From a virus, in IMG/VR virus record IMGVR_UViG_3300040808_000522, positions 1 to 39,771 of that record: a stretch of 39,771 bases of DNA; one strand, 5' to 3'. Every line of letters begins with the position of its first letter. Position 1 is the stretch's first letter. The notes under the pieces were generated by a model that was not told the origin of the DNA, ran no database searches, and saw only the letters and a list, made by a program, of their open reading frames with translations. Below are positions 8,845 through 16,008 of the stretch, in pieces. A program made the position numbers and the translations under genes.

Positions 8845-8960
8845 ATCAATAATATAATAATTAAAAATCTAGGAATACTCCAATCAGTTTTAATTGCAAG
8901 TATGCCTCCTGTTGCATAACCCCAATGTATCATCACCATAATTAAAAACAATTCTATCAT
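8817..8960 (-). CDS. Small membrane protein coupled to gene 43, 47 aa
   Basis: A 47-residue open frame starting at 8960 and stopping at 8817. Its ATG overlaps the stop of gene 43 (ATGA). The peptide has two hydrophobic segments, MIELFLIMVMIHWGYATGG and PRFLIIILLIWTLI, separated by a short polar turn (IKTDWS), so a hairpin of two membrane helices is likely. It overlaps the first codons of the MT-A70 gene. The stop/start overlap and hydrophobic pattern support it; the weak ribosome site argues for caution. Its function is unknown. Confidence 0.45.
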   Translation of the reverse strand: MIELFLIMVMIHWGYATGGILAIKTDWSIPRFLIIILLIWTLIKSIV

Positions 8961-11458
8961 CCAAAAAAACTTTCAAGTGTAGCCTCACGTTCAAGTTTCC
9001 AACCAATAGAATCTAGTATAAACTTTAACGGATCAGTAAATGTTTTTTCAAATTGCATATCGTAATCAACATATTTGTGTAATTCAAATTCTTGTGGTAT
9101 TTTTGTAGCAAAAGAAATAACTGTATCTTTAACTGTATTTGGTTGTTTCAACATTAAGAATTTAATTTTGTCACCATTTTTAATTAAAGGATACTTTCTT
9201 TCAAGTTTGTGTTTATGTATGTTGTAATTATATATTAAAGAACCTTTTACATGAATAGGTGTTCCTTTATTATAAATTTGTGATGAGTTTATGTACTTAT
9301 CTAAATTATTACAAGACCTAGGGAACGCAACTTCTTCAGGTGATAATGTTTTAAATACTTCTTTAAAATCACGTACAAATTTAATAAGATTATCTTCACT
9401 ATCATTCATAATTACACGAATAGCATCTTTAATCTTACCTCTACATACTTCAGGTGTAGATGATTTAACTGCTTCAACACCCATAATTTTTAGTTTAGGT
9501 ATATCAAATCTGATACCTTCTTCATCAAATACATTCATCATATATCTTTTTTTAGCAACCCATATACCTTTATTAGCAATTGCTTCTCGTTTCATAATCA
9601 TTTTTTGTTGATAAGCATTTATATAATTAGCAAGATTTTGAAAACTATCATCAATTACTTTTTGTATTTTTTCTTCAGCTGCTTTATCAATAAAATCTAC
9701 AATTTGATTTACCGATTTATTTTTACATACTTTTTCTACTAGTTTATCTAATCTTAAATAAATTGAATCTGTATCAGACGCAACAACATAATTTATGTTA
9801 TTAGTTTGTAATATTTTATTCATAAATCTATTTACATCACGTTCTACCCAACGAATAGATAACTGACCACCTAGAGTAATTGCCTCTGCCTGTTTTACAT
9901 CAAAGTATCTAAAGTATTGATTACCAATTGCACCGTAAGCAGAGTTAAGAGCAATCTTTTTTGCCATTTGTATATTATGACATCTACTAATTTCGTTTTG
10001 ATAGATAGGATCTTTTGTCTTTTGAAATTCTTTCTTGGCTTCAATTGCCTTCTTCTTATATACTACACGTTCGGTATACATTTTCTCCATCAGTTCAGGT
10101 AAGAACCCTTGTTTATCTCTTTTAAACATTGCACCATTTGGTGCGATAGTTACATTACGATCTTTTGCCCATTTAAGATTTAATTTTTCTTCTAAAAAGT
10201 TTTCTACACCAACTGCTTTTGGTTCAACTCCTACAAATGTTTCAGGACTTATATTGTATTGCATAATTAAATGTGGATAAAGTGAGTTAAGGTCAAATGA
10301 AACAATCCAATTATGTAATCCTAGTTGTGGATCTTTTACATATGCACCTTCGTATTGTGAATCTTTTATCTGATCTTCTCTTGGTGGTATAATAACATTT
10401 TTTTCTAATAGATGATTATAGATTAGTGTATCCCAACATCTTACTTGTGAATATACATCTGTATAATTTACTTTATAGTCATAGGCCATAGTTAAGCAAA
10501 GTTCAATTAACTTCATCTTATCTTCAAGTCTATCAACAAGCTCAACATCTTGTATATTATATTCTACAAATCTTTGATAATCTTTTGTATAAAAATCTTT
10601 AAACGTTTCATATGGATTATCTAACTTTTGTTCGCCCAGTTCTACCTTAGCAATGTAATTTAGTTTATAGCTTTCTTGTCTTACATAAGTAAATTTTCTG
10701 TACAAATCGAAATAATCTAATACTGAAATACCAAGTATATTCCAAAACTGTGAATTTTTATTTCCCATTTGCACACGGTCAGCGTTGACATAATTCCATG
10801 GTGACATTTTATTAATTGTATCATTATCAAACAAAAATCTCATTCGATTCATAAGATACGGTATATCAAAAAATTTTACATTCCAACCTGTTACAATATC
10901 AGGATGATTTTTGCACCAAAATTTAAGAAACTCTAATAATAGATGTTTTTCATTTTGACATTTTATATAAGTTACATTAGATTTTTTAGAAATAAAATCA
11001 CCTGTACCCCATGTTAATATCTGTTTGTTAGTATGATTTTTTACTGTGATACAGATAACCGTTTCTTTTGCAGTATCAGGATCGGGAAAGCCGTTCTCAC
11101 ACTCGGTTTCAATATCAAGTGTGAATATCTTTATGTAATCTTTATTCCATCTCATCTCGCCTTTATATTCGTCAGCGATATATTGATAATTATATCGATT
11201 CATACCATAGATTTTATATTCAGGTATGCCGCTATATTCGTTATAGAAATTTTTAGCTTTTACAATCGAATCAAATCTTTTTGATTTAAGATTTGTGCCG
11301 TCTAGTGTTTTGTATTTTGATTCTTCGTTTGTAGGTAAATAAAGTTTAGGACTATAGTTGATTCTACTCAAATATGATTGGCCATTATTAACACCTCTAA
11401 TAAGAAGTTTACCTTTATGCTCTACAACATTTGTGTAAAAACTACTTGCTAAATTCAT
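8957..11458 (-). CDS. 43: DNA polymerase gp43 (family B)
   Basis: The replicative polymerase with 3'-5' proofreading, 833 residues (T4 gp43 898). The exonuclease motifs are LDIET at 114-118, GWNVKFFDIPYL at 191-202 and YNIQDVELVDRL at 300-311. The polymerase motifs are SFDLNSLYPHLI at 387-398 (A), KKIALNSAYGAIGN at 500-513 (B) and SDTDSIYLRL at 561-570 (C). All catalytic acids are present, and there is no intein or intron. A sigma70 promoter with a GACTT/AAGTC inverted repeat lies just upstream (11464-11492). RegA, the translational repressor known to act on early messages including gene 43 in T4, is encoded just upstream, as in T4. Confidence 0.97.
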   Translation of the reverse strand: MNLASSFYTNVVEHKGKLLIRGVNNGQSYLSRINYSPKLYLPTNEESKYKTLDGTNLKSKRFDSIVKAKNFYNEYSGIPEYKIYGMNRYNYQYIADEYKGEMRWNKDYIKIFTLDIETECENGFPDPDTAKETVICITVKNHTNKQILTWGTGDFISKKSNVTYIKCQNEKHLLLEFLKFWCKNHPDIVTGWNVKFFDIPYLMNRMRFLFDNDTINKMSPWNYVNADRVQMGNKNSQFWNILGISVLDYFDLYRKFTYVRQESYKLNYIAKVELGEQKLDNPYETFKDFYTKDYQRFVEYNIQDVELVDRLEDKMKLIELCLTMAYDYKVNYTDVYSQVRCWDTLIYNHLLEKNVIIPPREDQIKDSQYEGAYVKDPQLGLHNWIVSFDLNSLYPHLIMQYNISPETFVGVEPKAVGVENFLEEKLNLKWAKDRNVTIAPNGAMFKRDKQGFLPELMEKMYTERVVYKKKAIEAKKEFQKTKDPIYQNEISRCHNIQMAKKIALNSAYGAIGNQYFRYFDVKQAEAITLGGQLSIRWVERDVNRFMNKILQTNNINYVVASDTDSIYLRLDKLVEKVCKNKSVNQIVDFIDKAAEEKIQKVIDDSFQNLANYINAYQQKMIMKREAIANKGIWVAKKRYMMNVFDEEGIRFDIPKLKIMGVEAVKSSTPEVCRGKIKDAIRVIMNDSEDNLIKFVRDFKEVFKTLSPEEVAFPRSCNNLDKYINSSQIYNKGTPIHVKGSLIYNYNIHKHKLERKYPLIKNGDKIKFLMLKQPNTVKDTVISFATKIPQEFELHKYVDYDMQFEKTFTDPLKFILDSIGWKLEREATLESFFG

Positions 11459-11463
11459 ATAAT

Positions 11464-11492
11464 ATTATAACATAAAGACTTAAAAAAGTCAA
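11464..11492 (-). promoter_or_regulatory. Sigma70-type promoter for gene 43
   Basis: On the minus strand TTGACT (11492-11487), a 17-base spacer and TATAAT (11469-11464). GACTT-TTTT-AAGTC forms a short inverted repeat starting in the -35, which could bind a regulator. The gene 43 ATG is at 11458, so the leader is very short. Confidence 0.8.
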
Positions 11493-11789
11493 CTATGTGA
11501 TAATTTTACTTTTAGGTGTAACTATCTGACCTGTGTTTTGTTGATATGCACCAATCATATTATCGTCTGGTGTAGTGTCAGTAATTATATTTGACTCTTT
11601 GATATGTATAACTTCATCCTTTGTGTATGGTATGTATGGATGAAATCCTATTTGCATAGGTTTGCCTGGTTGTCCTTGCATTGGTATCAATACAAAAGGT
11701 TTCTTTATTGCCACATGATCTGCTCTATCGCTTTCTTGTGGCGTACCTATTACGTCCTCTCCAGATGAGAGTCTGTATAATCTAATCAT
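11493..11789 (-). CDS. LSm-like small phage protein (paralogue 1)
   Basis: A 98-residue protein beginning MIRLYRLSSGEDVIGTPQES. The pattern hydrophobic-R-L-x-SGE-x-V/I followed by KKPFVLIPMQ and a second strand block resembles the Sm/LSm-like small phage proteins of T4-like cyanophages. The 157-residue protein at 28203-28676 opens the same way (VKIIRLVSGEEICCRFP), so the two look like paralogues. The C-terminal third is polar and flexible. The start follows AGGAG. It sits between regA and gene 43 in the replisome operon. RNA or DNA binding is suggested by the fold resemblance only. Confidence 0.7.
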   Translation of the reverse strand: MIRLYRLSSGEDVIGTPQESDRADHVAIKKPFVLIPMQGQPGKPMQIGFHPYIPYTKDEVIHIKESNIITDTTPDDNMIGAYQQNTGQIVTPKSKIIT

Positions 11790-11798
11790 AATATACTC

Positions 11799-12233
11799 CT
11801 ATTCAGTTTTTGATTCTTCAGTAGTTTGTTTTTTACCAATATTATATTTTGCTTGCAAATCCCATTCGCTCTTTTCTTTGAAAGCAATAATTTTGATTTG
11901 TGATAAAGGTGCTTTATTCTCAGCAGCTTTTGGATTTACAATTGTCAATAAATTCCAATCTTGTAATAAAACTGATATTGTGTTTCTTCTTTGTACATCA
12001 TTTTCAACCAAAGTTGCTTTCTTACCATCTAAGGCAAACAACTCTTTAAAATGTACTATGTAATATTTTCCTTGTTTGTGTAGTATGTGACAAGACTGAA
12101 ATAATGTTTTGTCTTTACGACTTGCAACACCTATTCGGGACAAGGTTTCCCTAATCTTCAAAAAATCATCTGGTTGTTTTAGAGTAACCTCTAACATCTG
12201 CTCAGGTGACCAATTAAAACTTTCTTCGCTCAT
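11799..12233 (-). CDS. regA: RegA translational repressor
   Basis: A 144-residue homologue of T4 RegA (122 residues), an RNA-binding protein that represses translation of early phage messages by covering their start sites. Family segments seen are QPDDFLKIRETLSRIGVASR, LFQSCHILHKQGKYYIVHFK and LFALDGKKATL, plus a stretch with DVQRRNTISVLLQDWNLL. The C-terminal extension from about residue 125 (KKQTTEESKTE end) is polar and probably disordered. Its ATG overlaps the gp62 stop (ATGA). The gene order 44-62-regA-43 matches T4. Confidence 0.95.
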   Translation of the reverse strand: MSEESFNWSPEQMLEVTLKQPDDFLKIRETLSRIGVASRKDKTLFQSCHILHKQGKYYIVHFKELFALDGKKATLVENDVQRRNTISVLLQDWNLLTIVNPKAAENKAPLSQIKIIAFKEKSEWDLQAKYNIGKKQTTEESKTE

Positions 12234-12628
12234 TTTTTTCTCCCACCTTTATCTAACTTCTCTTTGATAAAGTCTAATTGTTTTTTATCTAGTATGTCTA
12301 AGGCTGTTTTTGCTTTTGCATTGCTATATCCATAATATTCTTTTACATACTCTAAATTTTTCGATTTTGAAGTAGTTGCCCACTTACCACCAAATCGTTT
12401 TCTTTTTCTAATACTATTTAGTAGAAAATGAAACTGAAGGCGTTTAGTGAGGCTGTGATGAAAATTCATCTCATTGGCCATCATAATACTGTCAATATGT
12501 TGCGACAGGCAACGATTAATCACGTATGGTGGATATTTTTTTTCCCATGTCAGATCATCTCCGTCAAGTAAATTAACTTTTGTCCAGTTAATTGCATTTA
12601 AATAATCACTCAATTTATATTCAATCAT
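12230..12628 (-). CDS. 62: Sliding-clamp loader small subunit gp62
   Basis: A 132-residue protein identified from position and sequence as the small subunit that joins four gp44 molecules to load the gp45 clamp. It is shorter than T4 gp62 (187). Typical features are the opening KLSDYLNAINWTKVNLLDGD, the motif PPYVINRCLSQHIDSIMMAN, and a basic central helix (LLNSIRKRKRFGGKWA). It has no Walker motifs, as expected. It is separated from gene 44 by a tRNA gene and a 51-codon gene, which is unusual because 44 and 62 are normally adjacent and translationally coupled. Confidence 0.92.
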   Translation of the reverse strand: MIEYKLSDYLNAINWTKVNLLDGDDLTWEKKYPPYVINRCLSQHIDSIMMANEMNFHHSLTKRLQFHFLLNSIRKRKRFGGKWATTSKSKNLEYVKEYYGYSNAKAKTALDILDKKQLDFIKEKLDKGGRKK

Positions 12629-12639
12629 AATATACTTTC

Positions 12640-12715
12640 TGGTGCCGCTTCACGGATTTGAACCGCGGACCTACTGATTACAAATCAGTTGCTCTACCAA
12701 CTGAGCTAAAGCGGC
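12640..12715 (-). tRNA. tRNA-Thr (anticodon UGU)
   Basis: A complete 76-base cloverleaf on the minus strand. The acceptor stem is GCCGCTT/AAGCGGC, the D arm carries AGCTCAGTTGGTAGAGC, the anticodon stem is ACTGA/TCAGT with loop TTTGTAA (anticodon UGU, codon ACA), and the T arm has GGTTCAAATCC. The discriminator A and a genomically encoded CCA follow (12642-12640). It lies between the gp44-side 51-codon gene and gene 62. An ACA-reading tRNA suits an AT-rich phage coding sequence. Confidence 0.97.
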
Positions 12716-12721
12716 TCATTG

Positions 12722-12877
12722 TTAGTGTCTTTTTTCGTGTTTTATATGACCTTTATGAGAACCCATATAGTAATCGCCTGGTTCATAATCCCATCTCTTA
12801 CCGTGATGACCTCTTATATCAGCATACCACATTCTTAACTTCACTATCAAAGTTCTAAAAAACGTTCTTCTTGCCAT
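12722..12877 (-). CDS. Small basic protein, 51 aa
   Basis: A 51-residue frame starting at 12877 after an AGAGGA ribosome site six bases upstream, stopping at 12722, just before the tRNA. The sequence begins MARRTFFRTLIVKLRMWYAD and continues with His/Gly/Tyr-rich motifs (IRGHHGKRWDYEPGD, YYMGSHKGH). It is strongly basic with many histidines. I know no family for it, though the GHHGKRWDYEPGDYY block looks conserved in style. The good ribosome site and snug fit between gene 44 and the tRNA support it as real. Nucleic-acid binding is a possibility from charge only. Confidence 0.65.
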   Translation of the reverse strand: MARRTFFRTLIVKLRMWYADIRGHHGKRWDYEPGDYYMGSHKGHIKHEKRH

Positions 12878-12885
12878 TTCATCCT

Positions 12886-13830
12886 CTATTTAAATTTACA
12901 TTCTGCCATGATTTGTGTCAGGCACGCAACCATATTTATCTCATGGTCTGCCACAAAGGCTGATTTATATTGATAATCGGCGATTGTTAGTACGGCCGCA
13001 GGTATAGATTGAGGTTGTAGATGTTTGTATAGAATATCATAGATACTACTAAACAAAGATGATGGATCTTTATCAAGGTTTTGAATAACCCATTTTCTCA
13101 TATCACCAAATCTTTTTTCTTTTAACATCTTAATCAACTCTTTATTGTTGATTTCTGATAAAGAAACAAGTATACCACTATCAATCTTACCCCTTACAGA
13201 ATATCTTTGTAATTCATTGATTGTTCTTCTAAAGTCTGGATAATGTCTTTGTATGAGTTCAGCCAATACCTTTTTATCAAACTCTATGTTTTCTGTTTTA
13301 AGTATTTCACCTAGTCTTTCTAAAAATGCAGTAGCAGTTTTTACTTTTTGACCATTTGTAATACGAAAATCAATTACAGTACAACGACTATGTAAGGCAG
13401 GTATTATTTTGTTTTTAAAATTACAAGTAAATATAAATCTACAGTTTTTATAAAATGTTTCAATAAAGTTTCTTAATGCAGGTTGAACACTATCAGCATT
13501 CATATAATCTGCCTCATCTATAATAACAACTTTATGATTTGTAGATTCGTCTAGCGATACGGTAGACGCAAAGTTTTTGATTGTAGTTCTTAATGTATCA
13601 ATGTGTCGGCCTTCGTCTGAACCATTGATAATAATATAATCAGCACCTAACTCCTCACACAAGGCACGAGCAACTGTTGTTTTGCCCGTACCAGCTGTGC
13701 CAGAAAGGAGAAGATTTGGTATCTCTTTTTGATTTAAAAACTTTGAAAAAGTAATTTTTAAATCTTCAGTTAAGATACATTCTGATATTTTTCTTGGACG
13801 GTATTTTTCAACCCATAAAAAGTCTGACAT
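12886..13830 (-). CDS. 44: Sliding-clamp loader ATPase gp44
   Basis: The AAA+ large subunit of the clamp loader, 314 residues (T4 319). Walker A is GTAGTGKT at 44-51, Walker B VVIIDEADYM at 101-110, sensor 1 FIFTCNFKNK at 133-142 and the SRC arginine-finger motif at 148-150. It opens gp45 and places it on primed DNA together with gp62. It is preceded by a 115-residue acidic protein and gp45 in the same operon, matching the T4 order 45-44-62-regA-43. Confidence 0.97.
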   Translation of the reverse strand: MSDFLWVEKYRPRKISECILTEDLKITFSKFLNQKEIPNLLLSGTAGTGKTTVARALCEELGADYIIINGSDEGRHIDTLRTTIKNFASTVSLDESTNHKVVIIDEADYMNADSVQPALRNFIETFYKNCRFIFTCNFKNKIIPALHSRCTVIDFRITNGQKVKTATAFLERLGEILKTENIEFDKKVLAELIQRHYPDFRRTINELQRYSVRGKIDSGILVSLSEINNKELIKMLKEKRFGDMRKWVIQNLDKDPSSLFSSIYDILYKHLQPQSIPAAVLTIADYQYKSAFVADHEINMVACLTQIMAECKFK

Positions 13831-13852
13831 AATATATTCCTCACGTTATTCA

Positions 13853-14200
13853 TCATTTATCTTCCATTGTAAATTCACTTACGATTTCACTATCAACATC
13901 AAAGCCACCTTTATTAATTGTCCAGGTGTCTTCGTGTCGTTCATAATCGTGTTCACTTACAAATTCTTGTACTTTATCTGCCAGCTCTTTGTCTTCATCA
14001 CTAGCACTAGAATATTCATTCCAATTAAAATAAAGTCCTTTTTCAAAGTTTTGAAGACTACCAAATTGTTCTATAATATCATCTACATCAATTTTTCTAT
14101 TAAGATAATGTGTGGATTGGTGGTACTCTTTATCTTCAACTTTTAGAGTATCGCCAGGTTTATATTCAGTACCGTCTTCTAGTTTATATTTGTCTGACAT
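13853..14200 (-). CDS. Acidic hypothetical protein, 115 aa
   Basis: A 115-residue strongly acidic protein (MSDKYKLEDGTEYKPGDTLK start; ASDEDKELADKVQEFVSEHD) with no recognised domain. The opening looks like a small beta strand pair, followed by helices and an acidic C-terminus ending EFTMEDK. Its ATG overlaps the gp45 stop (TAATG), so it is translationally coupled to the clamp gene. The extreme charge and position between clamp and clamp loader would fit a DNA mimic or replisome accessory, but this is inference. Confidence 0.7.
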   Translation of the reverse strand: MSDKYKLEDGTEYKPGDTLKVEDKEYHQSTHYLNRKIDVDDIIEQFGSLQNFEKGLYFNWNEYSSASDEDKELADKVQEFVSEHDYERHEDTWTINKGGFDVDSEIVSEFTMEDK

Positions 14201-14865
14201 TAAAATACACTATCTGCTTCTAAAGCAATCCAATATTGTACTTTAACCTTTTTGTTTATGAAGTGAGCAATCTTTGCCTTCGATAAAGCAACATCATATT
14301 CGCCAGGAATAATTTTCATATTCTCTGCCTTAATATATGCAGTAAACTCTAAATCTGTTTCACCCACTATAATAGATGATTCATTTGAGTTACTATTCTT
14401 TTTATCTAAAGCAACTAATTTAATTTTGCCTTTTTCACCTTTAAAAGCAATGTCAGGTAGACTTAAATTAGTATATAACTTTTTGACAGAATCATAGTCT
14501 TCATTTTTTAATGTAAATGAAACTGTTTTGTCTGGCATTGATATTTGTTTTGATGGATATCTTAACGTTGACTTGTCAGCAAATGCATATCTAGCTGATA
14601 GAGTAGATTTCTCATCTTGTATTTTTAAATTAGCAGCACCATTAAACTTTAAAACTGGTTGTTGAAAAGAATCTACAGCTCTTAAAAATTCTGGCAAATC
14701 ATATATACCAAATTCTGTTTCAAACTGTTCCTCAACGTCTGCCTTTGCCATAATGTTTTTCATAGTTGACATTGTACTTAATGTCTTACCAGGTGTAAAC
14801 AAAATGTTAGCATTAATATCCGAGAAATTTCTCAAAATACTAATTGTATTATCACTTATTTTCAT
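14200..14865 (-). CDS. 45: Sliding clamp gp45
   Basis: The trimeric processivity clamp, 221 residues (T4 228). It starts MKISDNTISILRNFSDINAN, with the family segments ILFTPGKTLSTMSTMKNIMA and YDLPEFLRAVDSF. It encircles DNA, tethers gp43 and, in T4, also activates late transcription by contacting gp55/gp33. The presence of gp55 and TATAAATA late boxes in the window suggests the same role here. The start overlaps the stop of the DUF3310-like gene (ATGA), and a GGAG ribosome site is present. Confidence 0.95.
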   Translation of the reverse strand: MKISDNTISILRNFSDINANILFTPGKTLSTMSTMKNIMAKADVEEQFETEFGIYDLPEFLRAVDSFQQPVLKFNGAANLKIQDEKSTLSARYAFADKSTLRYPSKQISMPDKTVSFTLKNEDYDSVKKLYTNLSLPDIAFKGEKGKIKLVALDKKNSNSNESSIIVGETDLEFTAYIKAENMKIIPGEYDVALSKAKIAHFINKKVKVQYWIALEADSVF

Positions 14866-15125
14866 TTCTTCTCCTTATCATTATTTAATAATAGTATAAC
14901 ATAATGAATTGCTTTTAACAAGTCTTTACGATTATAACCATTTTTTCTACCATACCTAGACAAATATTTAATTGCGTTGGCTTGGCAAAAATCACTTTTA
15001 ATACCAATAGACTTTAATAAATCTAAAGTTTGAATACCATCTTTACCAGATGAGTAATGTTGACCATATGTAGATTTAATATAATTTTCAATCTCTTTAC
15101 ATATTTTGTCTTCATTGTATTTCAT
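14862..15125 (-). CDS. DUF3310-like small phage protein
   Basis: An 87-residue protein with the pattern ANAIKYLSRYGRKNGYNRKDLLKA (split across residues ~49-72) and HYVILLL, characteristic of DUF3310, a small helical domain widespread in phages and sometimes annotated as a nucleotide kinase-like domain. The function of the family is not firmly known. It is the first gene of the clamp operon and has a clear promoter just upstream (15132-15160). Confidence 0.8.
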   Translation of the reverse strand: MKYNEDKICKEIENYIKSTYGQHYSSGKDGIQTLDLLKSIGIKSDFCQANAIKYLSRYGRKNGYNRKDLLKAIHYVILLLNNDKEKK

Positions 15126-15131
15126 AATATT

Positions 15132-15160
15132 ATTATATCACTAAATTGAATTTGAGTCAA
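15132..15160 (-). promoter_or_regulatory. Sigma70-type promoter for clamp operon
   Basis: On the minus strand TTGACT (15160-15155), a 17-base spacer and TATAAT (15137-15132). The -35 lies in the last codons of the peroxiredoxin gene. It would drive the DUF3310 gene, gp45, gp44 and downstream replisome genes. Confidence 0.82.
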
Positions 15161-15665
15161 TAGATGATGATTGTAAATATTTTAACACATTCTCTGGTGC
15201 ACTTACGCTATAAGGATCACCTGTTGTATTATCACCTTTACCTGGTTCTTCAAATAAGGCTTCTACTGTACCATTGTTTACAATAGCAGCATATCTCCAC
15301 GATCTCATTCCAAAACCTGCAATTGTTTTTTCTACAAGCATATCAACTTGATCCGTAAAGTCACCATTTCCATCTGGTATAACTTTTACATTTTCAAGTT
15401 TTTGATCAGCTGCCCAAGCATTCATAACAAACGAATCATTTACTGATAAACAATAAATGTCGTCTATGCCGTGTTCTTTAAACACGTCAGCTAATTTTTC
15501 AAAGCCTGGCAATTGTTGAGTTGAACATGTAGGAGTAAAAGCACCTGGTAAAGCAAACAGTATAACTCTTTTATCTTTAAAGTAAGTATCAGTAGTTGTT
15601 TCTGTCCATTGACCAAGTGATCTTACTCTAAAATTTACTTCTGGTAATTTATCACCTTGTTTCAT
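15141..15665 (-). CDS. Peroxiredoxin (Prx5-type)
   Basis: A 174-residue thiol peroxidase that reduces hydrogen peroxide or organic peroxides. The active site PGAFTPTCS spans residues 40-48 with the peroxidatic Cys47, and the PxxxT/SxxC signature is intact. The C-terminal part (GMRSWRYAAIVNNG) matches the AhpC/TSA Prx5 subgroup. A second cysteine (Cys72) could act as a resolving residue, but this is not certain. Peroxiredoxins in marine phages are auxiliary genes that may protect the infected cell from oxidation. The start follows AGGAG; the likely promoter is at 15697-15725. Confidence 0.93.
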   Translation of the reverse strand: MKQGDKLPEVNFRVRSLGQWTETTTDTYFKDKRVILFALPGAFTPTCSTQQLPGFEKLADVFKEHGIDDIYCLSVNDSFVMNAWAADQKLENVKVIPDGNGDFTDQVDMLVEKTIAGFGMRSWRYAAIVNNGTVEALFEEPGKGDNTTGDPYSVSAPENVLKYLQSSSIDSNSI

Positions 15666-15696
15666 AATATTTCTCCTTATAATATAATTTACATAT

Positions 15697-15725
15697 AGTT
15701 TACACTATATTGTCAAAATTGTCAA
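15697..15725 (-). promoter_or_regulatory. Probable promoter for peroxiredoxin
   Basis: On the minus strand TTGACA (15725-15720), a 17-base spacer and TAAACT (15702-15697), a weaker -10. A second TTGACA begins nine bases downstream, so ATTGACAAT and TTTGACAAT form a direct repeat that could be an operator. Confidence 0.5.
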
Positions 15726-15729
15726 TACT

Positions 15730-15885
15730 CTATATGCTTTGCAATCTTGGATCTTTTGATGTGATATTTTTTTCTGCTTTTGGTCTTGCGATTGAGTCTT
15801 TTGATCTTTTTCTCAATTGAGCTTTAGCAGAATTTTCTCTACTTCTTTCAGTAAAGATTTTTTTTAAATCCCATTTAAAATTCAT
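15730..15885 (-). CDS. 51-aa basic peptide downstream of glutamine aptamer
   Basis: A short gene starting at ATG 15885 after a very strong GGAGGG ribosome site and stopping at 15730. The 51-residue product begins MNFKWDLKKIFTERSRENSA and is rich in Lys, Arg and Ser, probably disordered or helical (AKAQLRKRSKDSIARPKAEK). It is the only gene controlled by the riboswitch-like leader at 15906-15955. Known relatives of that leader, the Downstream-peptide RNAs, are also followed by a short peptide gene. In cyanobacteria, small basic proteins under glutamine riboswitches inactivate glutamine synthetase (IF17). An analogous phage modulator of host nitrogen metabolism is an inference; I see no sequence match strong enough to claim it. 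Confidence 0.75.
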   Translation of the reverse strand: MNFKWDLKKIFTERSRENSAKAQLRKRSKDSIARPKAEKNITSKDPRLQSI

Positions 15886-15905
15886 ACACCCTCCGTTTAT
15901 AGTTA

Positions 15906-15955
15906 GGTGCGTTCCTTCAGCATTTGCTTACTTCCGACTCATAAGAGTTGAACGA
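15906..15955 (-). promoter_or_regulatory. Glutamine riboswitch (glnA / Downstream-peptide type)
   Basis: Read on the minus strand, CGTTC (15954-15950) pairs with GAACG (15914-15910) as P1; ACTC-TTAT-GAGT is P2; AGC-AAAT-GCT is P3. The conserved junction strings TCGGAAGTA and GAAGGAACGCACC match what I know of the glnA/Downstream-peptide glutamine aptamers. The first P1 base lies about three bases after the predicted start from the TATAAATA box at 15963-15970. GCACC (15910-15906) can pair with GGTGT (15890-15886), which overlaps the end of the ribosome site, suggesting control of translation initiation. Confidence 0.85.
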
Positions 15956-15962
15956 TATAAAG

Positions 15963-15970
15963 TATTTATA
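15963..15970 (-). promoter_or_regulatory. T4-type late promoter for riboswitch gene
   Basis: An exact TATAAATA on the minus strand. By T4 spacing the transcript would start near 15957, almost flush with the glutamine aptamer. Three of its bases lie in the hairpin at 15968-16000. Confidence 0.75.
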
Positions 15971-16000
15971 TCTGGTATGCGTTTGAAACATACCAGATAT
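15968..16000 (-). terminator. Hairpin after hsp20, overlapping late promoter
   Basis: ATATCTGGTATG (15968-15979) and CATACCAGATAT (15989-16000) form a perfect 12-bp stem with a nine-base loop, starting eight bases after the hsp20 stop. It has no long U run, so it may be a weak terminator or a 3'-end stabiliser. Its base overlaps the next late promoter. Confidence 0.6.
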
Positions 16001-16008
16001 TGGTTTTA

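Noticed and set aside
10785-10813. TTGACA with an AT-rich -10-like site on the plus strand inside gene 43
   Set aside because: The -10 (TTTATT) is poor, it lies within coding sequence, and no transcript unit follows.
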